This document shows positions 28,001 through 40,000 of a stretch of 64,000 bases of DNA, piece by piece. The notes beneath the pieces were generated by a model, which worked only from the letters and a program-made list of their open reading frames with translations, was not told the DNA's origin and made no database searches. The stretch spans positions 42,163,016 through 42,227,015 of the forward strand of contig NC_052019.1 of the NCBI RefSeq assembly GCF_015832195.1, given 5' to 3'. This stretch comes from Motacilla alba alba (taxonomy: Eukaryota; Chordata; Aves; Passeriformes; Motacillidae). Every line of letters starts with the position of its first letter. Within the stretch, counting starts at the first letter, position 1. The position numbers and the translations under genes are program-made.

Positions 28001-31000
28001 ATAGACTAGTAGTAGTAATAAAATTTAGCATTGTTAAATATTTAACTGAATCTAAAATTACATTTTCTAAAATGTTTCTATATTAGAAGTATGGACACTG
28101 AGTTTTGTAACAGAACTTGCAGTCTTTCAGTGGCTTGGTGAATGGTAAAGGTTACATAGTTTGAAAAGACCTTGGCTTTAAAAAATGGAATTGGGAGTGC
28201 TGATTTTTTTTCTACATGGTCTGACCTTCTCTTAGAGTAGCAATACATGTTGAAACTATTTTGACAGCCTGCTGAATTTTATCTTACATCTCTCTTAAGT
28301 GCTATTTTATTTCTATGTACTTTCAGGAATTATTTACCTGACCTCAGCTCTTGGCCACCTGGCACGTTCCGCATTCTTCCTGACTGTTTCTGCACGGGAT
28401 GGGGGTGGCCTTCCCTCTGCCAGCAATGCAGCTGTCACAGTAAACATCCTTCAGACTGTTTTGGTCCCTGCCATATTTGAGAGATCCCGATATAGCTTTT
28501 CTGTTCCAGAAGATGCACCTGAAGACAGTGTGATTGGCACTGTAAAGGCCAGAGAGCCTCCAAGTAAGTCACGTTCTCAGTCAGAGATTGTGTTGTATTT
28601 CTGTTGTGATCATTAACTGGAAATAGCTGTAGATTATCTTTTTCCCCACAAATCTTTGTGTTATTCATTCAGTCTGTCAGGCATTAAATAGAATATACCT
28701 TTGGTATTTACAGCAACTGGTGTAATGGCTGGTTTATCAGGATCTCTTTAGTTGGAGATTCATGGTACTCTCCTTGGTGGTCCATGGAGATTGGCAATGG
28801 CCTTCATTTTCTTCCTGAGGGATTTCTAAAATTGTAAATGAGGAGATAGGAAGCATGTTGTGTGAAAGCTTAAGTAAGTGTGACGGTCTGGCTCAAGTTA
28901 AAGCATTAGCCATGCAAGGCAAATCTCAGAGCAATACTTCAAATCAGAGAGTATTCAGAAGTTTCAGAGGATCTGCAAGAAGGGCTCCTGGCCACCCCTC
29001 AAAAAACCAAACCAACCAAACAAACAAAACCCCACATTGTCTCAAATTAAGTGGGGAAGTTTAGATGAATGTTTGCAGGACCTTTTGAAAATATATTTAA
29101 TCCATCTGGTTTTGTTATCATTTGTAAATGGAAATGGATTAGCTCCTGACAGTCCTTGGTCATAAAGAGCCCTGTCCTGAGAGCCATATATATTTAGTTC
29201 CTATGCAGAGCAGTGGGATCTGTGAGTCCGCATAACAGCATGATGGTGCATCTGTAAATGTAAGGTCGTAGATGGCAAGGTTTCATACAAGCTTGATTAG
29301 TCAGGTCCTCCCATTTCCTTCTTTTGGGAAAAACTGTCCTCAGGATGGAGATAGCACCCGCTGTGTGGCCTTGGTAGAAAGCCTGAATCTTTAGACAGAT
29401 TGTTCTTAAAGTAGCATCTGATGTATAAATGTTACAACAATGGTTATCCATGAACAGTAAGTTTATTAAAATACTTTTTTTTTTCAGGAAACTGCCACCT
29501 GTTTCATTCCTTTCTATAATGAATGCCTGTGTGTAGTGAAATTGCTCCCGCAAGACTAATTAAGGCGTGTTTTTTTTCTGTATTTTAGATCAGGGAGAAA
29601 AAAGAGGCTATTATGTGATTTTCTCTATAGAGTTTTGTAATACCAGTGTGATGAAAATCAAAGAATGCAGAAGTGGACAAACTGTATAGATTCATATTTT
29701 ACTGAAGGGCTCCAGGGATGGGAAGAAGGAAGCATAAAAAGCCCAAGAATGTCAAACATTTGTGTAGCTTACATTAATTCCATTGAGTTTAACAGCATGC
29801 ATTCTCCCCAGATGTTCTTGCCAATGTTTATGTTATCACTTCCATTTTTTTGTTACTCTTTTTGTTGTTTTTTTCCATTTCTAGATTCACTAGAAGTGGT
29901 TTCTTACAGAATTTGCTCTGGTGATCCACATGGGAAGTTCTCTATCGACCCCAGGTTTGGCATTATCCGCACCAAGAAACAGCTTGACCATGAAGCTCAG
30001 TCTATTGTGGTGCTCACTGTTCAGTCACAGCTGGGTGACTCCCCTGTCTACAGCAGCACTCAAGTCAACATATCTGTGATGGACATCAATGACAACCCTC
30101 CAGTGTTTCTTACCAAATCTGATAAGGTAACCATCTCACATACCCAGCCTCCTGGCACTGCTGTCTACATTGCTCATGCAGAAGACAAAGACAGTGGCCC
30201 AAATGGAGCAATCAAATACAGTATTGCAAGCAAGCAGTCGGATGCATTTAGCATTGATCCAAGTCTTGGAGTGGTAAACCTCACTAGGACGGTGCTTGCA
30301 GAAAAGCAGCAGGAATATACTCTACACATAGTAGCCGAAGACTGCGGAAGTCCTCCTCTGACTTCTTTGCTGATGTTGACTGTGGTTATTGAAGAGCAGA
30401 AGATGGGCCCTACTTTGGTCTTCCAAAGCTTGGTGTATCAAGTAGAAGTCAGTGAAGCTACCTCTCCAGGTGCCCAAATCCTTCAGGTTCAAGCCCACTC
30501 ACTTGATCCACACAGCGTTACCTCCAACCTGATGTATTCCTTAGAGCCTAGCACTGATTCTGTTGCATTTGGAATCAGCTCTGATACTGGCTGGATTTAT
30601 CTTCGGAAACATTTGAACTATGAATGCACACAGATGCTGAGTTTTAGAGCCTTGGTCAGCACATCTGAGGACGAAAACCTTAGGCAAAATGCAAGTACAT
30701 CTATAATAGTTAATGTCCTGGATGAAAATGATCATTCTCCCATGTTTATGCGTGAGAGCTACTTCTTTGAAATTGAGGAAAATCCGATTCCCAGTGGTGT
30801 GGTTGGCACCATTACAGCTGTTGACAAAGACTCAGGAAGAAATGGACAGCTTTCCTATTTCCTTTTGTCTGATGGAAAATATTTCAAGATGAATTCCAAC
30901 ACAGGTAGCATTTTATGATTTGTAATCTGCCTAATATTACTTTTGGAAAGCAGCCTTCCCTAAGGGTCCGGAAGTAAAGTATAAAGCTTCCAGGAACTGC

Positions 31001-34000
31001 TGTGAATCTTTTTGGATGATATATGAACATTTTAACTTGGAGAGTCACAATTTGGGGAATGAAATAAACCAAATATATTTTCACAAAGAATGGACTAGCC
31101 CTTAGGATTTTTTTTTCCATGACTTTGTTCAGGTCACTTGGTCATAAGTTTCAGTGTTTGGCTGATTAAATTAAAGTAAGTTTTAAGTTATAGCTTCAGT
31201 AGTTCATATGAGAATTTTTTGCCTATGATCAAGTAGAGTTGAAAAGTACAAATCAGCCATAAGTAAAGGTACTTAAGAAATTAGACAAAGTGATTTAAAA
31301 TACTTGTGAATGCTTCTGTAACTGACATCGAAACTGAGTTCATGTTGTACATGGCATCAGAGAAGTCAAATTGGCTGTGAGAAATTTTTCACAGCATAGG
31401 GTGTACTCTGCAGTGAATCCCAAATGCCCCAAGTAATAAGGGGTTATGTCTACACAGTATAACATCAGAGACCAGAGCATGGAGACCCTAAAGGAAGGGA
31501 ATCCTTCAAGGGATACAGGCACTGTTAATAATCCAGTTTAGCAAAATGATATGTAGGAAGCAATGATCTGCTGTTTAAAAATTCCTATTTCCAGATGTCC
31601 AGTCCCCATGGGGAGTGAATAGGCTTTCCCAGAATTTCTTGGTATGAATCTCTAAATAAAAGCAGCCTTTGAGTACACTTATGGAACTTTACAGGCAAAC
31701 AGAATACTAGGAGTTAATCAAGACGGTTTTTCAAAACTGTGTGGCTACCTGTGTAATGAGCTTTAGTCAACCGCAAATCTCCAGCTATTATTGGGTATGG
31801 CTAAGCAGACAGGGAGAATATTGGTCAGATTTATTTGCTGGGTTTACCAGAATTTATGTGAGACATAAGGGTTCATGATTAATGTACATAATTAATAAAG
31901 GCCCCTTGTCAGCAGTTAAACCCCTATGCTCATGTATTATCTGTCCTGGAGCGTGGTGAAGGCCAGATGGATTTCTTTGGAAGGTCAGCACTTTGGTTCA
32001 TACTGTTTCATACCTTTACTCTGGGGCACCCAGTGTACAGTAAAACATGTCATAGGGTACTGAAGTACATATGCAAAACTGTGATTGACAGAATGTTTCT
32101 GCAGGATGGGGTTTGGAAAGCTGATGTTTTCATGTCGGTGATCAGGTGTATCAGAGGGCACATATCATTATTTCACATTAAATTAAATGCATAATTGCAC
32201 GCACTGAGTGCTAGCACACAGTAAAGGCCTAACTCAATTTCTCCCCCTTTTTCCTTGGCCATCAGGCGAAATCATAAACTGGGCGGCACTGGACCGTGAG
32301 GAGCAGGCACACCACGAGCTGCGGGTGCTGGCGACGGACGCGGGGCAGCCCCGGCGCAGCGCCACAGCCACAGTGCGCATCGCCGTGCGCGACCGCAACG
32401 ACCATGCGCCGCGCTTCCCACAGGGGACACTGCGCCGACAGGTGGGGCGGGGAACCGCGTGGCAGCACCCTGCAGCCACACCGCGCGCTGTGGGTCCTTC
32501 CAAACCAGGGCACTGCACACCGACAGATCTAAAGTGTTTCACAAGTGTAACTCTGTTCATATGTGCAGTGGCATCCCTTTTGATTTCTGACCTCCAAGCT
32601 TGCCATAGGAAAGATGTTCAAGTTGGTACTCTATGCAGGCTGTGACAGAGGGTTGCTAGAACTCTGTTATTTAACCATCTCCTGAAATGCTCATTGCACT
32701 CTAAATATTACCGAAATGGAAAATAGTGCAGCAGCTAAACTTTTATATTATGGTGAGGGATTTGTTTTAAGACTGGCTTTATCCGTGTATAATTGCAAAT
32801 CATTTATGAACTGCTTGGTGACAGGTTTTGGAAGGGCAGCCGTCAGGGACACTTGTTGCCACCATCTTTGCAAAAGACTTCGATTCTGGAAACAACGGTG
32901 TTGTATTATATTCAATAGAATCAGGTAAGAATTTCAAGGGTTAATTAATACAAAAAGATACATTAAAATAACTAGCATTTTAGAAAAGCCACATATACAA
33001 GATTCTATGTTTATTTTTTGCCAGGTAGAATAAAGCTGCCTTTGTAAATAGAAATCAGCACCACCATGTGTTTTACAATGTATTTAAGGAAGTGCAAGCA
33101 GCTGCCTTTCCTCCCTTTGCTCTCTGCCCCCTCTTTCACGTAGTTTGGTTGCTTCTGTGGCTGGCCAGATAGTGTTCAAACAGCTCTCAGAAAAGACTAA
33201 GACCATGATCTTGTACTGTACAGTTTAATATTTCAGTCAGTTCAACATCTTAAAAGAAAAATTATCTCCCTTTTCCCATGACCAGTTGAAAGTTTTCTTG
33301 CTAAAATAACAGTTTGTGACAGTCTGAGACAGGGATCAGAGGGATCAGCAGCTAATCTGGGCAAACAATGAGGTTTGTGGTTTTTAGTTCAGGTTTTAGG
33401 CTTTGTTTAGCAGTGTGTTAACCTGACATAGCATGGCTGCTTAAAAACACTTTGCTTTAGTTTTCCCCATAATTCCTACATGTAATAGTTCACTTCTGGG
33501 GTAAGTGGTAGGATCCAGTTTTGTTTACAGTGACATTAATAACAGCACAGTCCCAAGTTAGAACATGAGTGGGACTGGGGCATTAATACTGGTAGGAGAC
33601 ATAGATGTGATGTCTGGATTTGCTGCATACCACTTGCTATGCTTTCATAAAAGTGAGAACTCTATCTATAACCAGGAAGGAAAACAGATCTGTTCCTCCT
33701 GCTTTTCTTCAGTATTGCTTCAAAACAGTAAGAGTTTCAAGGAACAAGACTACTTCTTTTTTGTTTGGTATCTGTTCTATTCTACCAGTTTAATGTAATC
33801 AATACTTTTTAAGCTTGGGATTTGTAGTCTATGGTAATTTGCATGTAGTTCTTACAGTTTCATCAGAGCAAGAACACATCATTCCCTTAATTTGGATATA
33901 AATGACTGCCTATTCCAGAGGGAATTGGATGGTATCTTAGACTTCTGCATTGTGAGTAAGAATATTTTGCACAAAAAAGATCCCCCTTGTGAGAAAGGGA

Positions 34001-37000
34001 ATGAGTAGTGTGCAACCACGTGTTTGAAGAGTGATGGCTAGGCAATACAGGAAGTGTTTTTCAGGGTCTCTGCCTGTTCATGTATCTAACTATATCCCCT
34101 TCCTTTAAGCAGCACATTGGATTTTCTTACTGGCTTTACTGTAGGGCCCTCAGAGGGGAGTAAGTAGGAGTTGAAATTATAAAAATGACTAGCAACACAA
34201 AATATTACTGGTCTTGCTGTCTCTGGAAAGAACAAAAGCATAGAAACAGCAGCAAACACACCCCCTTCTCCCCCCCCCCCCCCACCTTTCAAATGCAAAA
34301 AAAAAACCACTAAAAATCCCTCCCAGCCTTGGAACTAGATATTTTCCTGATAAACAAATCCAGAAACAGCTGAGCTTCTCTGATACTAATTTTTGTTGTT
34401 GTTAGTTGGCTCACAGTCTTTAACATCTGGTCTTCTGTTTCATGGTGAAGTTTTTGCCTGGTTTATATTTAAAATAGTATTTTCTTGTTCTGGGACACTG
34501 TTCAGTACTTAAATATGAAGAAGAAACATGATCTGATTTACAGCCATGTTTGTTAAACAGAGAGACAGCAGGTTAGTTGGAGAGCTCCACGCAGACCCGT
34601 GCTCTTTCCTTTAGTCATGAGGCTGCCACAAGATGGAGAGCTGCAAATGTCAGTGTCAGCTGTTAAGCTTGTAAATGTTGCTGGGTGATTTTTTATATTC
34701 TTGAGATCTTAAAGAAATTTCGAGATAGCAGCAATATATTAAGCTATGCAGGAATGTTAATGACAAATGCCAACAAAATACATGAGGGCAAATCTGTAAA
34801 AGAACTATGAGGTTTGTACACTAGATGAATTTTAGGTTACAGACAAGTGTTTCCTTCAAAATGCCCCTTCCTCTTCCTAGAAAATTATCCTTTAAAATGT
34901 ATGTGTATGGAAGTGGGTGGTCACATGACCCTACTTCCACTTCTGTGTTATCACTAATTCAGAGGGAGTTAATCCCAGCTGTGTGTACTATTTATTCCTC
35001 AGTGATGCTGGCAGTCGCAAAGTGATTTGCCTGTCTTCTTTTTGACTGGCAATAGGATATAGTATAGCATTTATAACAGAAATTAGTGTGTATTTATAGG
35101 CATCTGGAACTACTGCTTTGTGTGTTAAGTCTAGCATTGACAGAGGCTTTTACAGTCATATTTGGAGCAATTATGTGAATGCAACATTAGCCCTTGACTA
35201 CACAAGTGCCAAGAGAAGCCTAGTTACACTGCTAACACGCACAAATTGGCAAGTGCTGTGCATGTGTCTGTGAAGAAGTCCTTGTTCCTCCAGAATGACT
35301 TGCAAGCAGAGTGCAGGGAGCATTCACAGACTTGCAGAGGGCTACATTTCTGCACAAGCCCTCATCATGTTCAGGTTCTTTGGGAGCCATGACCTTGCCT
35401 TCCTGTTTTCTGTTAAAGGAAACAACTTTTCCATCATCTCAAAGGAGAAGGACATGGTCACGGCACTAAGTATTTTAACACCTAGGAAAGAAATAGTTGT
35501 TCAGGAAATTAGGTAAAAAAACATAGCTTACTATCATTGTGTGCTGAGGTCACTAATCTATGAGAAATCTCTCGTGTTATTTTCGGTCTGCTTTCTGGGC
35601 CATCTTGCCTAAATGCCAGTTTCTGTAAGGCCTGAATCTTCAGCCAGCCAAACTTCACAGTAACACACTGCTTGATGTTTCTCAGGGCACCATTGCTTTT
35701 TTCTTTTTGGTTCTAAACTACAATTTCTCTGATAAACTTTGAGAGCGCAGAGCTGAAAGTGTCTTAGTTTTGGAGGACCTCATGTAAATGAAAGTCTGGC
35801 CAACAGTTGGACAAGACAGAGGTGAAAAATTTAATTGTAAAAACATATGTATTTATTGGCAGGTTACTTTTGCAAGCTCAAGGAAAGACTGGGGCCATTG
35901 GATTCTTGTTTTTGAGAGATTCATTTTTTTTCTCTTCCATGCTTCATCTGCTCTTTCCAGTTTCCTTATTTCTTATCCATTTCTCCTATACTTTCTTCCT
36001 TTTCTTCTCAGATACAAAAGGACATAATTAGGGTATATGATATAAGCAGCAGTTATCTAATTCAGGTGACTTATGGAGATGAGAGCTAAGGAAATATTTC
36101 TGGAAATGCAATGAGCTTGAGTTTTTAGACCAATGACTGACATGCTGTATAGGTGTTAAACTTTTTTCTCAGTTTAAAAGTTTTTTCTGAATTTCAATCA
36201 AATGGCTACACTTGGAATACATTTTTAAAATAAATTAATAAAAATACCAAAAAAACAGATATGGGCATTTCTGTTTTGACTGTCTTTATAATGTGGCATC
36301 AGATAAAAAAAAAATGAAAATGTGAAACACTTACAAAATGGAAGTCCCAAGGGATTTTTCTTCTATACAATGTCTCTTTCCTATATTTTCAGACTTTTTT
36401 GCCACCAAAATATGCACAAAGCTATTTCATGCAATATTTGAATTTTAGTGTAACTCTAACTGTAGGTTTTACCAAAATACTGAAAATATATGCATGCATT
36501 CACATTGTGGTCTGTTTCTCATATCTCCTGTGACTTTTGCTTAGCTGGGATTTTGTGTCATTAAACATTATATGGAACAAAATAGCAGATCTGTGACTGT
36601 AGATATATTGTTGGGACCTACACCAGAAAAGTAACCAAAAAGCTATTTATGAAAACAGTAATATAGCAGCATTAATATTTCAAAACTACCATGAAGAATG
36701 CAAAATGCAAGCCTGTTTCATTCAATATAATTGTCTTTATATATTTCCTTTTTTTGGCAATTTCCTTGTTAATGTTCCAGACAGCAAGACTCAACTCAGA
36801 AGCGACTGATGGAGAATTAGAAAGCTATATCCACTCAAAAAATAGCAGAACACTATTGAAAAAACCTCCTATTTGTTGGTTGTGAAAACCCAGTTTTCTA
36901 ATTAGTTTGCTATGTGTTTTTTTCTTCAAATGTTACAGGTGCAAATATTTTACAGTTGCAGATGATATAATTGGATACAAAAGTGAACATCTATATGTGC

Positions 37001-40000
37001 AGTTAACTAATTTGAATGTGTGGATTTAGAGAATGTAAACAGCTTCATGCTCACTTAGGTGCCTATGGAAATATAGTTGTTTATGTGTGTTTTGTGTGCT
37101 ACATCTGCACTGAATTTGTTTTTACCACAGTTGCTTACTGTAATAGCGACTGTTATGCTGCATGACTTTATTTAATATGCCACCACACCTTATTAAAAAT
37201 TCACATACCAAAAAGCTGTTTAGTAAAGCTGGATAGTATTCTAAGAGAGAAGTACTTATAACAACTGTGATTTTCTCAGTTTCTGGTGATGTATACAGAG
37301 TAATAGACACTTTTCCATTTTACTAAAATTTGAAAGTAATTTGTATTCTATTTCTTGAACACGGGGGAGCTATGTATCAGTCTGTTTTCCCAGGGGAGGT
37401 TTAGAGTGGATATTAAGAAAAAATTCTTTACTTAATGGATTGTCAGGCATTGGAACAGGCTGCCCAGGGAGGTGGTGGATAAATACATCCCCAGATGTAT
37501 TTAAAATACATGTAGACATGGTACTTAGGGACATGGTTTTGGGGATTTGACAGTGTTGGTTAAAGGTTCCACTTGATGATCCTAAGGATCTTTTCTTCAA
37601 CTTAAATGATTCTCTAATTCTGAGTCATGAAGAGCTATTTATTCATCTGTGGTAAAATTATTCATTGCAACTCTCAAATAAATGATGTGCCTGCAAGTAA
37701 TAACTTTAATTAAAAGCCACTTATTATTAGAGTGCCACCAGTCCTCGATTAAAGATATAGGCATAATTTCCAATATTCACATGTTGCTGTGCAACAGCTC
37801 ACTGTAAGATTGTAGCTACCCCCACTGGCTGCTGAGCACAGGGAGGGCAGGTGGCATGGCTGCCGTCACAGTGTATCGTAGGGGTCAACAGTGCTCTTTG
37901 CTGGCCCCGTCATCTGTGAGTCATAGGAGATACTTGACCCTTCAGGCCAGTTTGGAGACTAAGACTTAGTTCTTTCTCTGGCCCTGTCTGCCAAGGTTAG
38001 AAATAGGACAACCAGTCCTGGGCTATCTGTCACCCTCCTGATGCACACACCATTGGTGTGAGTCAAGTTGGTACAAAACTGGGCTGTTGCTTTAGTACTC
38101 AATGCAGTTTCTCCCCATATTTTACTAAATCCACATTAAGTGGTTTCTAATAAGTAAGTACTCAGTGAAGGAAGAGGAGGTGAACCAAAGAAGCCAGAGA
38201 TCCAAATGAGCGCAGCAGGTTCCATTCCTCTGGGTCCTGCTGCTTTTCACTGTTCATTACAATGTTCAGTACTATGGAGGCAAGCTGTTACTGATTTGCA
38301 CTAACACATACCCATTTTTACCCCACAGAAGAGGATATAAGATACTTCCAGATTGATGCTGTCAGTGGAGAGTTAAGAACAACCCGGCCTCTGTCACATG
38401 CTGAGAGATCGGACTACAGAATGATGGTGATAGCCAAGGACCAGGGGATGCCTTCGCTTCAAGGACGTGCTGCTGTTTACATCCAGGTACTTATTTACCT
38501 TGTACAGATAGAGCAATTATGTTAAATTCTTAGCTTTTTTGGAGGATAAAGCCAATTTTGGAAGAAGGTTGGGAGAGAAACTGAAAAAAGGAAGAAGTTC
38601 AAAATTGTAAGCACCTTGCCTCATGGTAATTTTCCTTAGCTGTTTTTCTGTTGAGTGAGGATATGAGAGGGCAGACTCATTTTGATTTGTTAAGAATGCA
38701 CAACAACATTCTGGATCATCTTGCAAATCGATGATGCTTGTGCTTTAGGAGATAATTGGAAACACTGGGAAATAGGAGGAAAATATCCAGGTAGGCAGAA
38801 AGAAAAATATCAAGTGGGACTGAAAGTGGGGAAGAGAGTGGCCTTTGTTTTCTCCACTAAGGTGCTCTCTTTTCTAAATTCTCTCTCTGTAACCTTGTAT
38901 AAGGATATCTTATTTCTTTGTGCTGATTTATACATGGCTGCTCTTCTTGGGAGTGTGAAATGCAGCATGTGCTCATTCCGTAACCAGCCACCTGCTGTTC
39001 ATTGAGCCACAGTGAGGCTGCTTTGTCCAGGCCACCTGTGCACTCCTCTGTCAGAGGCTGAATGTCATTGAGGCTGCTATTTTCAAGTCACCCTAAAGAT
39101 GGGTAATTTTGGATAGCTTGTAGCTTCAGTCCGGGCAAGGCAAATGCTGTTCCCACAGTTAAAGAGAGTTAAAGGACTCCTCTCCCTGAGCAACGGGAGA
39201 AACATCAGGTGATGAACTGACTGTAACTCCCATTCCATGTCTCCCTGCACTCCTGGAGGAGGAGGGAGTGGTGGGGGGAAGGTGTGTTTTTAAGCTCTTA
39301 TTTTACTTCTCATTATCCTGCTCTGATTTTGTTTGCAGTAAGTTCGGTTTATTCTCTAATTCTAGTCTGTTTTGGCCATGATGGTATTTACTGAGTGATC
39401 TCTCCTGGTCCTTAGCTCATGAACCTTCATTATCTTTTCTATCCCCTGTCTAGTGGCAGAGGGGAGTGAGAAAGCAGCTTTGCCAGTACCTGGCATCCAG
39501 CCAAGGTCAGCCCACTACACATTACAATATTCATGATAACAGTGGGAAAATATTGCAGTCTTTGTGTTTTGGTTGCAGGTGATCCCACTTCCCAATGGGA
39601 GATCTGGCTTCTCTCAGGACTTCAAGCACTTTGTCGTACCTGAAAATTTTAAACCTGCACAAGTGTTGGATTCTCTGAAGGCATTGAGTAACCATCTAGC
39701 ACTTAACAGGAAACTGCGTTTCTGTATTGCTAAAGATGATAATGTTCATTTTGAAATAGACAGCTTGACAGGAGACCTTTATCTTTCCAAGGAGCTTGAC
39801 TATGAAGCAGATTCGCACTTTCTTTTGCAAGTTATTATAAAGGATTATTATAATCCCTCACAAAATAGCACTGTCTTCCTAAGTATTGATGTGGAAGATA
39901 AGAACGATCATTCTCCACATTTTCAAGATGACTTTGTAGTGATTGGCATAGAAGAAAATGTACCCATTGGCACTCTGGTTTACACATTCAATGCAAAGGA

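Larger units (their letters stand above)
15007..28326 (+). other. DCHS2 intron, 13.3 kb, the longest complete intron in the window
   Basis: This phase-1 intron lies inside EC7. No cadherin-like exon is missing, because the flanking exons join into a repeat of normal length. It contains an ERV/LTR-type repeat at about 18850-19580, a probable solo LTR at about 22087-22466, a C10 run at 16493-16502 and a 15-bp direct repeat near 24738-24771. In the remainder I recognise no gene. Confidence 0.85.
32925..38328 (+). other. DCHS2 intron, 5.4 kb
   Basis: A phase-1 intron within EC12. It contains a C14 run (34270-34283) with an A10 run just after it, and a CR1 3' fragment at about 37385-37622. No gene is recognised on either strand. 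Confidence 0.85.

Noticed and set aside
28999..29032. A/C-rich repeat-like run
   Set aside because: A short low-complexity stretch common in avian introns, too short and irregular to call a microsatellite with function.
29665..29884. Open frame running into the large exon from an upstream ATG, suggesting an alternative start
   Set aside because: The text is not cadherin-like until 29885, where a good acceptor ('tttctag') restores the repeat in the right phase. The frame is intron read-through.
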